64,000 bases of DNA, taken from assembly GCA_004553595.1 (NCBI GenBank), contig SFKZ01000004.1, forward strand, positions 79,410-143,409. Reading direction: 5' to 3'. Under the pieces are notes generated by a model. The model saw only the letters and a list, made by a program, of their open reading frames with translations, ran no database searches and was not told the origin of the DNA. Both the position numbers and the translations under genes were made by a program. The stretch comes from Methanobrevibacter ruminantium. GTDB taxonomy: Archaea; Methanobacteriota; Methanobacteria; Methanobacteriales; Methanobacteriaceae. This document shows positions 18,999-27,968 of the stretch, in pieces (positions within the stretch are counted from its first letter, which is position 1; every line of letters starts with the position of its first letter).

Positions 18999-19117
18999 AA
19001 TAAGAAAAAAACAAACAAAGAAAATAAAAATAAGAAAAAATATAACTAAAAAGGACAGAATAAGAAAAAAACAAACAAAGAAAATAAAAATAAGAAAAAA
19101 TATAACTAAAAAGGACA
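18999..19117. repeat. Two-copy 59-bp direct repeat
   Basis: Positions 18999-19057 and 19059-19117 are identical over 59 bp at a period of 60 bp. The unit is A-rich (taagaaaaaaacaaacaaag followed by aaaataaaaataagaaaaaa and tataactaaaaaggaca). It lies in the 342-bp spacer between the ACT gene and a small minus-strand gene. No coding function is likely. On the minus strand it would supply long T runs and could help terminate the downstream gene. Confidence 0.85.
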
Positions 19118-19168
19118 AAAAAGTAAAAATAGTTTAATAGAAAAATAAAATATTCTATTAATAAAAAA

Positions 19169-19447
19169 TTAAAATTCTTTAAGCAATTCAACGATTTCGT
19201 CTCTGCCATATCCTAATTTAACAAGAATAGCCTTAAGACTGTCAGAATTGCCCCACTTAACTTCTTTCCATGCTTTAAAATCGTTTCTGATAATTGCGTT
19301 GATAACTAACTGCATAGTGATGAAGTCATCACTTTCAACTACCATTAAAGCATCTTTTTTATTGAACTTTCCATCCGGATCCACTAAATCGTATTTACCG
19401 GTTTCTGAATCTAATTTCATTATTGCACTGTCAATTTTAAAAGGCAT
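19169..19447 (-). CDS. Small conserved-looking hypothetical protein
   Basis: I do not recognise this 92-residue protein. It is soluble and mixed alpha/beta in appearance, with a beta-rich start (MPFKIDSAIMKLDSETGKYDLVDPDG) and a helical end (SLKAILVKLGYGRDEIVELLKEF). There are no Cys motifs or membrane segments. Start and codon use look normal. It lies 67 bp downstream of carB, in the same direction, so it could be the third gene of the carAB unit. Confidence 0.65.
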   Translation of the reverse strand: MPFKIDSAIMKLDSETGKYDLVDPDGKFNKKDALMVVESDDFITMQLVINAIIRNDFKAWKEVKWGNSDSLKAILVKLGYGRDEIVELLKEF

Positions 19448-19514
19448 TTTAACACCACATAAAATAAATAAGAAAGAAAATGGAGAAAATCTCCATTAAA
19501 AACTTTTTAAAAAT

Positions 19515-22500
19515 CTAAATATTTGCTATATGATCATTTAATGATTTGACTTTCAATTCATTCTCTTTAACAGCTTCAATTGCATTTAATGCTGCTCTTG
19601 CTCCTGCTAAAGTGGTCACATAAGGAATACCAAGTTCAATAGCTAAACGTCTAATGGTATAGCCGTCTTTAGAAGCCTGTTCACCATGAGGAGTGTTGAT
19701 GATCATATCAATCTTTCCGTCTAAAATAGCTTCCTTAATGTTAGGAGTTCCTTGGGAAACTTTTTTAATTCTTGTAATAGGAACATCAAATATAGCATTA
19801 GCTGTACCTTTTGTAGCAAATATATTGAATCCTAAAGCATGTGCTTTGTCAGCTATTGGCTGGATTTTCTTTTGGTCTTGTTCCCTTACACTAATCAAGA
19901 GATTTCCTTCCTTAGGCAAGTCCATACCTGCTGAAAGCTGTGATTTGTAGAAAGCAAGACCGAAGTTCTCGTCTATACCAATACTTTCACCAGTGGATTT
20001 CATTTCAGGACCTAAGATACTGTCGGATTCTGTTAATTTCAAGAATGGGAAAACAGATTCCTTAACCGCAACGTGATTGATCTTAATCTCTTTGGTTAAA
20101 TTAAGGTCTTTGAGTTTTGCACCCATCATCAATGAGGTTGCAACTTTTGCAAGAGGAACACCGATAGCTTTACTTACAAATGGAACTGTTCTACTTGCCC
20201 TTGGGTTAGCTTCAATGATGTAAACTTTCTCTTCATCCAATTTAACTGCATATTGAATGTTCATCAATCCAATAACATCCAATTCTAATGCTAATTTTCT
20301 TGTATTTTCCCTAATGACTTCAAGCAAGTGCTCTGGAATTGTTTGAGGAGGTATTACACATGCAGAGTCTCCAGAGTGAACACCTGCCTCTTCGATGTGT
20401 TCCATAATACCTGCAATGAATACATCTTCACCATCACATAAGAGGTCAACATCAAGTTCAACAGCATCTTCAAGGAATTTGTCTACAAGAATAGGGTGCT
20501 CTGGGGAAACCTTTACAGCTTCCTTCATATACTCTTCAAGTTCTTCTATACAGTAAACGATTTCCATTGCTCTTCCACCGATAACATATGATGGACGAAC
20601 AAGAACTGGGAATCCAATTCTTTCAGCTGCTTCTCTTGCTTCATCAAAGGAATTAGCCAACCCGTAAGGAGCTTGACGAATATTCAAATCGTTAAGCACT
20701 TCAGTGAATCTTTCCCTGTCCTCTACTCTGTCAATGCTTTCATATGGAGTACCTAATATTTTGACTCCTGCTTTTGCAAGAGGCACAGATAAGTTAATTG
20801 AAGTTTGACCACCGAATTGGACGATTACACCGTCAGGTTGGACTTGTTCAATTATTCCCATAATGTCTTCAAATGTCAATGGTTCAAAGAATAATTCATC
20901 TGAAATGTCATAATCAGTACTTACAGTTTCAGGGTTGTTGTTTACAAGGATAGTTTCAATTCCTTGATCTTTTAATGCGAGAGAGGAGTGTACACAACAG
21001 TAATCGAACTCAATACCTTGTCCAATTCTAATTGGACCTGCACCAATAATCAAGATTTTCTTGTTATCTGTTTTAATGAGCTCATTACCCTTGTCATAAC
21101 TACTGTAATAATATGGGGTTTTTGCTTCAAACTCTGCAGCACAGGTATCTACCATCTTATAGGATGGCTTGATGTCAAACTTATCGAGAAGTGCTTTCAC
21201 ATCTTCTTCATCGATGCCTGCAAGTTTTGCAAGAGTGAAGTTAGAGAATCCTAATTTTTTAGCCTTAAGCAAGAATTTTTCATCTTCAAGTGCTTCTTTT
21301 GTTACTTGATTTTCAAATTCTACTATGTTTTCGATTTTGTATAGGAAGAATGCATCAATTTTAGAAAGTTCTGCAAGTTCTTCAACACTTCTTCCATCTT
21401 TTATAGCAGAGTACATGTGGAATAATCTTTCATCAGTAGGATTTGCTAAGTTATCTTCAGTGTATTCTAAATATTCAAATCCGTGCAATCCAATGTCTAA
21501 GGAACGAATAGCCTTTTGAATAGCTTCCTCATAGGTTCTACCAATAGCCATTACTTCCCCAGTTGCTTTCATTTGAACTCCGATTTTTCTGTCAATTCCC
21601 TTGAATTTATCAAATGGCCATCTTGGGATTTTTACTACAATATAATCGATGGATGGTTCAAAGGAAGCAGGAGTTTCCTTGGTAATGTCATTTCTGATTT
21701 CATCTAAAGTGAGTCCAAGTGCAACTTTTGAAGAGATTTTTGCAATAGGATAACCTGTTGCCTTAGATGCAAGTGCACTACTTCTACTTACACGAGGGTT
21801 TACTTCAATGATCTTATATTCATTGGTTTCAGGATTTAAAGCAAATTGGATGTTACATCCACCGTTAATCCCCAAGTTTCTAATGATCTTGATGGAAGCA
21901 TCCCTTAAATTTTGACATACTTCATCATTAAGGTTTTGAATAGGAGCAACTACAATACTGTCTCCTGTATGGATACCCATTGGGTCCACATTTTCCATGT
22001 TACATACAATGATACAGGTATCGTTCTTATCTCTCATTACCTCAAATTCGATTTCTTTCCATCCGAGAACAGATTCATCGATTAAAACTTGGTTAATGTA
22101 ACTCATGTCAAGACCATGAGTGGTAACTTCAATAAGCTCTTCCTTATTATGAGCCACTCCACCACCAGTACCACCTAAGGTGAATGCGGGACGTACAATT
22201 ACAGGATAACCAATTTCCTCAACAGCCTCTAAAGCCTCTTCAACAGATTCAACAGCATGACATTTAGGAATAGGTTCATCCAACCTATCCATAAAGTTAG
22301 CGAACAAGTCTCTGTCTTCCACATCTGCAATTGTTTGAACATCAGAACCAATAACCTTAATGCCTTCCAAAAGACCTAATTCTCCAAGTTCAGTTGCAAT
22401 GTTTAAACCGGTTTGCCCTCCCATAGTAGGCAAAATAGCATCAATATTCTCTTTTTCAATAATCTGAGCAACAAGTTCTGGAGTCAACGGTTCGGTATAA

Positions 22501-22691
22501 ACGGTATCTGCCATATCCATATCGGTTTGGATGGTAGCAGGATTACTGTTTACAAGAACAGTTTCCAATCCCTCTTCTCTAAGTGATTTACAAGCTTGAG
22601 AACCAGAGTAGTCAAACTCCGCAGCCTGACCAATCTGAATAGGTCCAGAACCAATTATAAGCACTTTTTTAATATCCTCATCAACAGGCAT
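19515..22691 (-). CDS. carB: Carbamoyl-phosphate synthase large subunit
   Basis: CarB makes carbamoyl phosphate from bicarbonate, ammonia and two ATP, for pyrimidine and arginine synthesis. The start at 22691 (MPVDEDIKKVLIIGSGP, 1058 residues) is preferred over an upstream TTG because GAGG lies about 6 bases before it. Two homologous ATP-grasp halves are visible, each opening with a GSGPIQIGQ or GAGPIRIGQ motif (near residues 15 and 550) and each with an ATP-binding RPAF/RPSY strand. An oligomerisation region lies between them, and the C-terminal ~140 residues form the MGS-like allosteric domain. Length is normal. It follows carA by 107 bp. Confidence 0.96.
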   Translation of the reverse strand: MPVDEDIKKVLIIGSGPIQIGQAAEFDYSGSQACKSLREEGLETVLVNSNPATIQTDMDMADTVYTEPLTPELVAQIIEKENIDAILPTMGGQTGLNIATELGELGLLEGIKVIGSDVQTIADVEDRDLFANFMDRLDEPIPKCHAVESVEEALEAVEEIGYPVIVRPAFTLGGTGGGVAHNKEELIEVTTHGLDMSYINQVLIDESVLGWKEIEFEVMRDKNDTCIIVCNMENVDPMGIHTGDSIVVAPIQNLNDEVCQNLRDASIKIIRNLGINGGCNIQFALNPETNEYKIIEVNPRVSRSSALASKATGYPIAKISSKVALGLTLDEIRNDITKETPASFEPSIDYIVVKIPRWPFDKFKGIDRKIGVQMKATGEVMAIGRTYEEAIQKAIRSLDIGLHGFEYLEYTEDNLANPTDERLFHMYSAIKDGRSVEELAELSKIDAFFLYKIENIVEFENQVTKEALEDEKFLLKAKKLGFSNFTLAKLAGIDEEDVKALLDKFDIKPSYKMVDTCAAEFEAKTPYYYSSYDKGNELIKTDNKKILIIGAGPIRIGQGIEFDYCCVHSSLALKDQGIETILVNNNPETVSTDYDISDELFFEPLTFEDIMGIIEQVQPDGVIVQFGGQTSINLSVPLAKAGVKILGTPYESIDRVEDRERFTEVLNDLNIRQAPYGLANSFDEAREAAERIGFPVLVRPSYVIGGRAMEIVYCIEELEEYMKEAVKVSPEHPILVDKFLEDAVELDVDLLCDGEDVFIAGIMEHIEEAGVHSGDSACVIPPQTIPEHLLEVIRENTRKLALELDVIGLMNIQYAVKLDEEKVYIIEANPRASRTVPFVSKAIGVPLAKVATSLMMGAKLKDLNLTKEIKINHVAVKESVFPFLKLTESDSILGPEMKSTGESIGIDENFGLAFYKSQLSAGMDLPKEGNLLISVREQDQKKIQPIADKAHALGFNIFATKGTANAIFDVPITRIKKVSQGTPNIKEAILDGKIDMIINTPHGEQASKDGYTIRRLAIELGIPYVTTLAGARAALNAIEAVKENELKVKSLNDHIANI

Positions 22692-22798
22692 ATTATCCTC
22701 TCTCAATCCACATTAAAGTAATAATTTTATAATTTTTAAAATTTTAATAATTCAATAATCAATTAATATAATCAATTAAATACAATGAAATTCTAATC

Positions 22799-23878
22799 CT
22801 AATACTCCTTAATCATATTTCCAAATTCTTCAAACAAGACTTTTGTATCATTTGGACCTGGGCCAGATTCTGGGTGGTATTGGATAGTCCTTAAAGGCAA
22901 TTCCTTATGAGAGAATCCTTCTGGAGTACCATCATTTAAGTTGATTTGGGTTAATTCCAAATCAGTTCCCTTCAATGAATCTGGAGTTATAGCGAATCCA
23001 TGATTTTGAGAAGTAATGAAAACTTTTCCAGTTTGCAAGTCTTTTACTGGTTGATTTGCTCCCCTGTGACCAAATTTCATTTTATAGGTAGTAGCGCCAA
23101 ATGTCTTTGCAATTACATGCTGACCCATACAAATACCAAATACCGGGAACTTGTTAATTAATTTTTCCACATTTGCAATTGTGTCAGTTAATCTTTCTGG
23201 GTTTCCAGGACCTGGAGATACCATAAGTCCATTTACACCATAATCCAAAATGGTTTGATAATCAGTATCGTAAGGGAATAAAGCAACACCAATATCATTT
23301 TCCAAGAAACAGTTAATAATGTTCTTTTTAACACCACAATCAAGAATAGCTACAGTTTTATCAAAGTCACCAAAAGTCTTTATTTCAGGAGTTGACACTA
23401 AAGGAACCAAGTCTAAATCAATGATGCTTTTATGCTCTTGAGCACGAGCTACAAGCTCATCATCATCAATCTCTTCAGTAGCGAGTGCTGCTTTAAGAGA
23501 ACCTTTTTCACGAATCTTCAAAGTTAAGTCTCTTGTGTCGATATCTTCAATTCCAGGTACCTTGAACTCTTTCAAGAAGTCATCTAAAGTCTTCTTAGTA
23601 CCAAAATTGGATAATTTCTTACAAGCTTCTCTCACTACAAAACCTTCAACCTGTACCTTATCGGATTGATACCATTCTTCACTGACTCCGTAGTTACCTT
23701 CCAAAGGATAAGTTGACATCAATATCTGTCCTTTGAATGACGGATCAGTAAGCGCTTCGGTATAACCAGACATACCGGTTGAGAAAGCAAGCTCACCTAC
23801 AGTTACTGTTTCATAACCAAAGGCTTCACCTTTTAGAACAGTTCCATCTTCTAAAGCTAATTTTGCTTCATTTCCCAT
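22799..23878 (-). CDS. carA: Carbamoyl-phosphate synthase small subunit
   Basis: CarA is the glutaminase subunit that delivers ammonia to CarB. The 359-residue protein has the CPSase small-subunit N-terminal domain (residues 1-150, with GMSGYTEALTDPSFKGQ) and a class I glutamine amidotransferase domain. The nucleophile loop reads GICMGQHVIA, whereas most CarA sequences have GICLGHQ, so the residues after the Cys-x-Gly are in swapped order. I checked the codons (GGT CAG CAT). The rest of the triad is in YHPESGPGP. The swap may alter glutamine binding or may be a lineage trait. It is the first gene of carAB. Confidence 0.95.
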   Translation of the reverse strand: MGNEAKLALEDGTVLKGEAFGYETVTVGELAFSTGMSGYTEALTDPSFKGQILMSTYPLEGNYGVSEEWYQSDKVQVEGFVVREACKKLSNFGTKKTLDDFLKEFKVPGIEDIDTRDLTLKIREKGSLKAALATEEIDDDELVARAQEHKSIIDLDLVPLVSTPEIKTFGDFDKTVAILDCGVKKNIINCFLENDIGVALFPYDTDYQTILDYGVNGLMVSPGPGNPERLTDTIANVEKLINKFPVFGICMGQHVIAKTFGATTYKMKFGHRGANQPVKDLQTGKVFITSQNHGFAITPDSLKGTDLELTQINLNDGTPEGFSHKELPLRTIQYHPESGPGPNDTKVLFEEFGNMIKEY

Positions 23879-24351
23879 ATTTTCACCATTTTATTCATTG
23901 TATTTAATCTAAAATAATCATCAAATTAAATAGCAATCTAAAGTATTTTCCATAAAAAATGATACTTTTTGCTAAATTAATTTACCTTAATTATTTATGT
24001 AATTTATTTAATTTAAACTATTCTATAAATCAGATTTTTATAAAAAAATATTATGAAAAATCCATAGAATTTTATTAAATTTTTACTAAACATTACATTA
24101 TAATATAATATCTATTATACAAAATATTTTAAGTTATCTATTGAAAAAATAAATTTTAGAAAAATAGGTTAAAAACAGTTAAATTGTTAATAAAAAATAA
24201 GTGATTATTAATAAAAATTGAACAAGAATTAATGAAAAAATAAAAAATAAAAAACAAAAATTTGAGTTAAGCCTTGAGTAAATTCTAAATTAAGTTTTGA
24301 TAAATTTTGAGTTAAACTTTGAATAAATTTTGAATTAAACTTTATTAGAAA
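23879..24351. other. carA upstream spacer with degenerate 22-bp repeats
   Basis: No gene is seen in these 473 bp. The right end (24258-24346) is built from about four degenerate 22-23-bp units of the type aaattttgagttaaactttg, which lie just downstream of the next minus-strand gene. The carA promoter should be in the left part; TATA-like runs are too common here to choose one. Confidence 0.45.
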
Positions 24352-24957
24352 TCAGCGTTCCTCACTAGAACATCTATCAAATTTCACTTGCTTTGAAATC
24401 TCTCTTTTTCTTTTTTCTGAAATCTCAGCATTCATTTGATTCATGAAATCATCAAATTTCTGTGAATCATTGGAATCATTACCTTTTCCATCCAAATAAT
24501 CCTCTTCATTGGATTTGAGAAAATCTGATTTGTTTAGATTGGACTTGATCATGGAATACCTTACAACCAATTCATCATAAAACCATCTGACTGCAAATCC
24601 ATCAGAACTGCTTAATGAGACTAAATGTTTAGTATAGCCATTTTTAGAATAAACGATAACTATGGAGGAATATAATGAAGACAAGTCAGACTTATTAAGT
24701 TTCAAATCAATGATTTCACTATAAAAAATCTTTAGAGATCCCATGGATTTTCGTTGGAGCAATGATTTCTTTTTCAGTAAAATATAATTTTCCTCCAGTG
24801 CAGTCTCAGAGATGATGTTTGAACTCATGCAAGATCTTGAAAAAGCTTGAAAGTCCAAATCATTACCATCATCTTTAGAACTTAATCTCTTTTGTGAAAA
24901 AGAAAAATTAAGAAGATATCTAGAATCTGGGGAGTAATTAGAATTGTTTTGTTCCAT
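24352..24957 (-). CDS. Hypothetical protein with PH-like middle region
   Basis: I do not recognise a named family for this 201-residue protein. The first ~45 residues are Ser-rich and probably disordered. Residues ~50-140 show the pattern of a small beta-barrel followed by a helix (ENYILLKKKSLL, KIFYSEIIDLKLNK, SIVIVYSKNGYTKHLVSLSS, then FAVRWFYDELVVRYSMI), which resembles bacterial PH-like domains. The C-terminus is charged. It is the last of three same-strand small genes, 34 bp after a membrane protein gene. Confidence 0.55.
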   Translation of the reverse strand: MEQNNSNYSPDSRYLLNFSFSQKRLSSKDDGNDLDFQAFSRSCMSSNIISETALEENYILLKKKSLLQRKSMGSLKIFYSEIIDLKLNKSDLSSLYSSIVIVYSKNGYTKHLVSLSSSDGFAVRWFYDELVVRYSMIKSNLNKSDFLKSNEEDYLDGKGNDSNDSQKFDDFMNQMNAEISEKRKREISKQVKFDRCSSEER

Positions 24958-24991
24958 AATATCACTAAGAATTAAAATTACAAATTTGTCA

Positions 24992-25396
24992 TTAAATTGA
25001 AGTATTAATTTTTCCCTCTAAAAAGTACAATAAAATTAAGTAAATCACCATTGATCCGAAATAGCAGATAACATCAATAAAGTCAAATATTGCTCCTGCT
25101 TTGATAAACAGTGCCACATATTCCCATACGAATGAAGCTAAGACAGTCACGATGATTATTAGCCAAACATTAGTCAATTTATAAGGATAAACAAGATTTA
25201 AAAAGCTTAATAACACAACAATAGCTAGAAAATCATTGAAATAAAACATGAAAAACCAATTGATATCATGCAAAAAATGATTGTTCAATAAGTAAAGGGA
25301 CAAACCTGCAATCAGGATAATGAGATTATATATTCTAAATCTTTTATTATTCTTCTCAAATGAGAATCTTTTAAGTAAAATCTCTAAATCAAACAT
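24992..25396 (-). CDS. Hypothetical four-helix membrane protein
   Basis: This 134-residue protein has about four transmembrane helices (near 24-41, 46-66, 75-97 and 105-126). Acidic and aromatic residues sit within or beside the helices (NWFFMFYFNDFLA, FVWEYVALFIKAGAIFDFIDV). That pattern is loosely reminiscent of VanZ-like proteins, but I cannot assign it. It lies between a small one-helix acidic protein and the PH-like protein, and the three may form an operon. Confidence 0.55.
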   Translation of the reverse strand: MFDLEILLKRFSFEKNNKRFRIYNLIILIAGLSLYLLNNHFLHDINWFFMFYFNDFLAIVVLLSFLNLVYPYKLTNVWLIIIVTVLASFVWEYVALFIKAGAIFDFIDVICYFGSMVIYLILLYFLEGKINTSI

Positions 25397-25433
25397 TCAA
25401 ATCAATTAGTTAGGAAAGCAAATAGTTTTCTAA

Positions 25434-25667
25434 TTAATCGAAAGTCATGATAAAAATAGCTACCAATAAAACAATAACCATTATAATAATCAATGAAGAA
25501 GTGTTACTAAATGAGATGGACTTATAAAACCCATTGACGCTTCCTTGATTATCATATCCCTCATATTCCCTTTGATTATAATCCCTTTTATAATCCTCAT
25601 TATCTGTTTCTATTATCTGCTTATCCTTTACTTCATAATCATCAATTTCAATAATGTCATCAGCCAT
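25434..25667 (-). CDS. Small acidic protein with C-terminal membrane anchor
   Basis: This 77-residue protein has a very acidic, hydrophilic N-terminal half (MADDIIEIDDYEVKDKQIIE) and a single C-terminal transmembrane helix at about residues 57-75 (SLIIIMVIVLLVAIFIMTF). The arrangement suggests a tail-anchored cytoplasmic domain. Family and function are unknown. It is the first gene of the group of three. Confidence 0.5.
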   Translation of the reverse strand: MADDIIEIDDYEVKDKQIIETDNEDYKRDYNQREYEGYDNQGSVNGFYKSISFSNTSSLIIIMVIVLLVAIFIMTFD

Positions 25668-25841
25668 ACTATCACATGCCTTGTTTCTGATTAAAAATTT
25701 ATAAATACTTTTATAAATAATTGTTTAAATAATTGTCTTAATAAATTATAGATATCTATAAAAATAATTAAAATAATAATTAAAAAATAATAATTAAATT
25801 ATGATTTAATTTATATGTTTTAAAAATCTGAAGGTGAAAAT

Positions 25842-26072
25842 ATGAACCAATTCTGTCCGAAATGCGGAACAAAACTTTTTGACCCTAATGCTAAATTCTG
25901 TAGCCAATGTGGAGCTAATTTAACTGAAAAAAAGGAAATAGATCCTAAGGACTTGCCAGAAGAAAGAATCGATTTAAGGGAAGGCATGACAAATAGAAAC
26001 ACTGGAATGTGGAAATCAACCAAATGGGGAAGACGAAAGAAAAAACCAGTTAATTGGGACATGGAAAAATAA
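25842..26072 (+). CDS. Zinc-ribbon protein
   Basis: This 76-residue protein starts with a double CxxC zinc ribbon, FCPKCGTKL then FCSQCGANL (cysteines at 5, 8, 21 and 24). A short charged and basic tail follows (GRRKKKPVNWDMEK). A GGTGAA site precedes the ATG. Such ribbons are frequent in Methanobacteriales, where their partners are unknown. No membrane segment is present. Confidence 0.75.
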   Translation: MNQFCPKCGTKLFDPNAKFCSQCGANLTEKKEIDPKDLPEERIDLREGMTNRNTGMWKSTKWGRRKKKPVNWDMEK

Positions 26073-26116
26073 TGAATTCATACATTAAATAAATAATGAA
26101 TTTATACATTGGATAA

Positions 26117-26160
26117 AATTAAAAAAGATAATTAAAAAAGATAATTAAAAAAGATAATTA
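26117..26160. repeat. 13-bp tandem repeat, 3.4 copies
   Basis: The unit aattaaaaaagat is repeated exactly at 26117-26129, 26130-26142 and 26143-26155, followed by aatta. It lies 32 bp upstream of the next start codon, so it is in the promoter or leader of the 115-residue protein. Copy-number variation could change promoter spacing. Confidence 0.8.
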
Positions 26161-26191
26161 TAATATTGGTAATAATATTGGAGATTACAAA

Positions 26192-26539
26192 ATGAAAACA
26201 AAAGATGAAATTGGAGAAAAGATTGAATTATTGAATGATAAGATTGCAGGGTTAAGAGCAGAGAAAGATGAACTCTCAAATGAGCTTAAAGTAATCCTTG
26301 CAGGATCAGAATTGCAATCCATTATGTTAACAAGCACTTTAGTCAATTCTGAAGCTCAAAATCGTGACCTTCTTGAAAAGTTCGAGAGAAGGGCTGAAGA
26401 ATTAAACAAAAAGTATGAAGAAGCATCCGTTGAAGAAAATATAGAAATGAAAAATCAAGTCCATGCTATGATTTGGACAAATGACATTAGATTGGATACC
26501 ATCAAATGGGTTCTTGAAGAAGACGATGACACAATTTAA
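26192..26539 (+). CDS. Hypothetical coiled-coil protein
   Basis: This 115-residue protein of unknown family has two helical coiled-coil-prone stretches, IGEKIELLNDKIAGLRAEKD near the start and RDLLEKFERRAEELNKKYEE in the middle. There is no membrane segment or Cys motif. A GGAGATT sequence lies upstream of the ATG. The next gene, an envelope protein, follows after 47 bp, so co-expression is possible. Confidence 0.55.
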   Translation: MKTKDEIGEKIELLNDKIAGLRAEKDELSNELKVILAGSELQSIMLTSTLVNSEAQNRDLLEKFERRAEELNKKYEEASVEENIEMKNQVHAMIWTNDIRLDTIKWVLEEDDDTI

Positions 26540-26586
26540 TTAAAAAATTTTTATTATAAGTTCATATTTGCTTAAGAGATAATACT

Positions 26587-27894
26587 ATGAAAAAGATTAT
26601 TCCATCATTGCTTTTATCATTAATCATTTTATGCCCGATAATTGCTGAAAGTGCAGATGCAACCAGTGTATTTCTAACTTCAGACAATTTGCATGAGCAT
26701 GATGCAGATTTTGCAAGATTAAATGATATCAAAGAAAGAATTGAATCAAAAACCAATGGAGACATCGTTGTTGTGGTTGATGATTCAGCTTCAAATCCTG
26801 GAGAAGGGACAAGGGTAATGGCAGCCAGATGTGATGTGGCAGTTTCAATAGCTGGCGCTTGTGCAGGAAATTTAGTTGACCTTGCAGACTATTCCACTAA
26901 AGTCAGCAAAAAGATCATTTATGTAAATGCAGGTACACTTGACTTGAATACCATAAATTTCCTTAGAAGGTCTTATGATGACAATTGGTCACATTATACA
27001 TTCGCATCAGTGCAAAGCCCTGGAAAGTTCTTGAATGATGCAGGAATAACCTTGATTCAACCTGCACAAGAATATCCTGATGATTGCTACAAAGGAATAA
27101 TCGCATATGACAGCGATAATGTTAACGAATATATCGCAAATGAAATCATTAATTCAATTTATGCTGGAACAAACGAAAACAAGCAATTGGATACAGATTT
27201 AATAGTTTATCACAAGTTAGACCCTAAATACTTAGCAGAAGATTCCAAAAAAATTGTTGATGGCCATGGAAATGATATGCAGGAATCATACGGTTCCTAC
27301 ACCACTCAGCAATTACTGTATATGAGCGCTTCCTACATTGGAGGATATGCTTTAGAAGTTCCTGGAGAATTTAGAGCACCTGACAACCCACAAAAATATT
27401 CAAGCTTTACAAAAGGGGAATATTCATTTAACGATTACTATAATATGGCAGATATTGTTGTAGACTATATGAATGAGCATGGAAAAGCACCAGATTCAAT
27501 TAATTATGAAGGGGCAACCATCGGTTATTATGACTTGGTTTACAATTTTGCACTTCTTACAGAAGATGACACAAGTGCAAGCACTATGAATTTCCCATCT
27601 GAAATGGCATTCTACAAATATTACAGCGATTTACTATTTGAACTCTTGCCAATAGGAATGATAATCGTTGCAATAATTCTAATCCTATTGATAGTGAGGA
27701 GCATAATAAGAAGAATAAAAAGAAGGATAAGAAGAAGAAAGGAAAGAAAGTACAGGAAAAGAATGCAAAGAGAAAGATATGGCAGAAATCCTAGACAATT
27801 CCATAGGAATATAGATTCAAGATATTATTCAGATTACGATTATCCTTCTAATCAGCCAAAAAGATTGCATAGGCAAGAAAGAAGACGCAGATAA
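26587..27894 (+). CDS. Envelope protein with pseudomurein-binding-type repeat
   Basis: This 435-residue protein has an N-terminal signal peptide (KIIPSLLLSLIILCPIIAESADA). A ~250-residue extracellular region follows with the striking segments TNGDIVVVVDDSASNPGEG and CDVAVSIAGACAGNLVDLAD. Residues ~280-330 (FNDYYNMADIVVDYMNEHG then KAPDSINYEG) match the pattern of a pseudomurein-binding repeat (PMBR). A single transmembrane helix at about 350-370 precedes a 65-residue tail that is extremely Arg/Lys-rich and should face the cytoplasm. The layout suggests a wall-contacting protein anchored in the membrane, with a basic tail that could touch nucleic acid or phospholipid. The N-terminal domain's activity is unknown to me. 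Confidence 0.65.
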   Translation: MKKIIPSLLLSLIILCPIIAESADATSVFLTSDNLHEHDADFARLNDIKERIESKTNGDIVVVVDDSASNPGEGTRVMAARCDVAVSIAGACAGNLVDLADYSTKVSKKIIYVNAGTLDLNTINFLRRSYDDNWSHYTFASVQSPGKFLNDAGITLIQPAQEYPDDCYKGIIAYDSDNVNEYIANEIINSIYAGTNENKQLDTDLIVYHKLDPKYLAEDSKKIVDGHGNDMQESYGSYTTQQLLYMSASYIGGYALEVPGEFRAPDNPQKYSSFTKGEYSFNDYYNMADIVVDYMNEHGKAPDSINYEGATIGYYDLVYNFALLTEDDTSASTMNFPSEMAFYKYYSDLLFELLPIGMIIVAIILILLIVRSIIRRIKRRIRRRKERKYRKRMQRERYGRNPRQFHRNIDSRYYSDYDYPSNQPKRLHRQERRRR

Positions 27895-27968
27895 ATTAAA
27901 ATAGATAGAATTGGAAAAATTTAAAAAAAATTTTAAAGATTAAAATTAATTATACAAGGAGTTTGAAA

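Noticed and set aside
18892-19209. Open frame of 105 residues on the minus strand rich in Phe, Tyr and Leu
   Set aside because: It is the translation of A-rich DNA including the 59-bp direct repeat, overlaps the start of no known gene, and has a repetitive composition without domain features.
24258-24346. Possible CRISPR-like array of 22-bp units
   Set aside because: Units are degenerate, directly adjacent without spacers, and very AT-rich, so it is a decayed tandem repeat.
26562-26765. 67-residue minus-strand frame opposite the start of the envelope protein
   Set aside because: It lies antisense to a convincing signal peptide with good start context and has no homology features.
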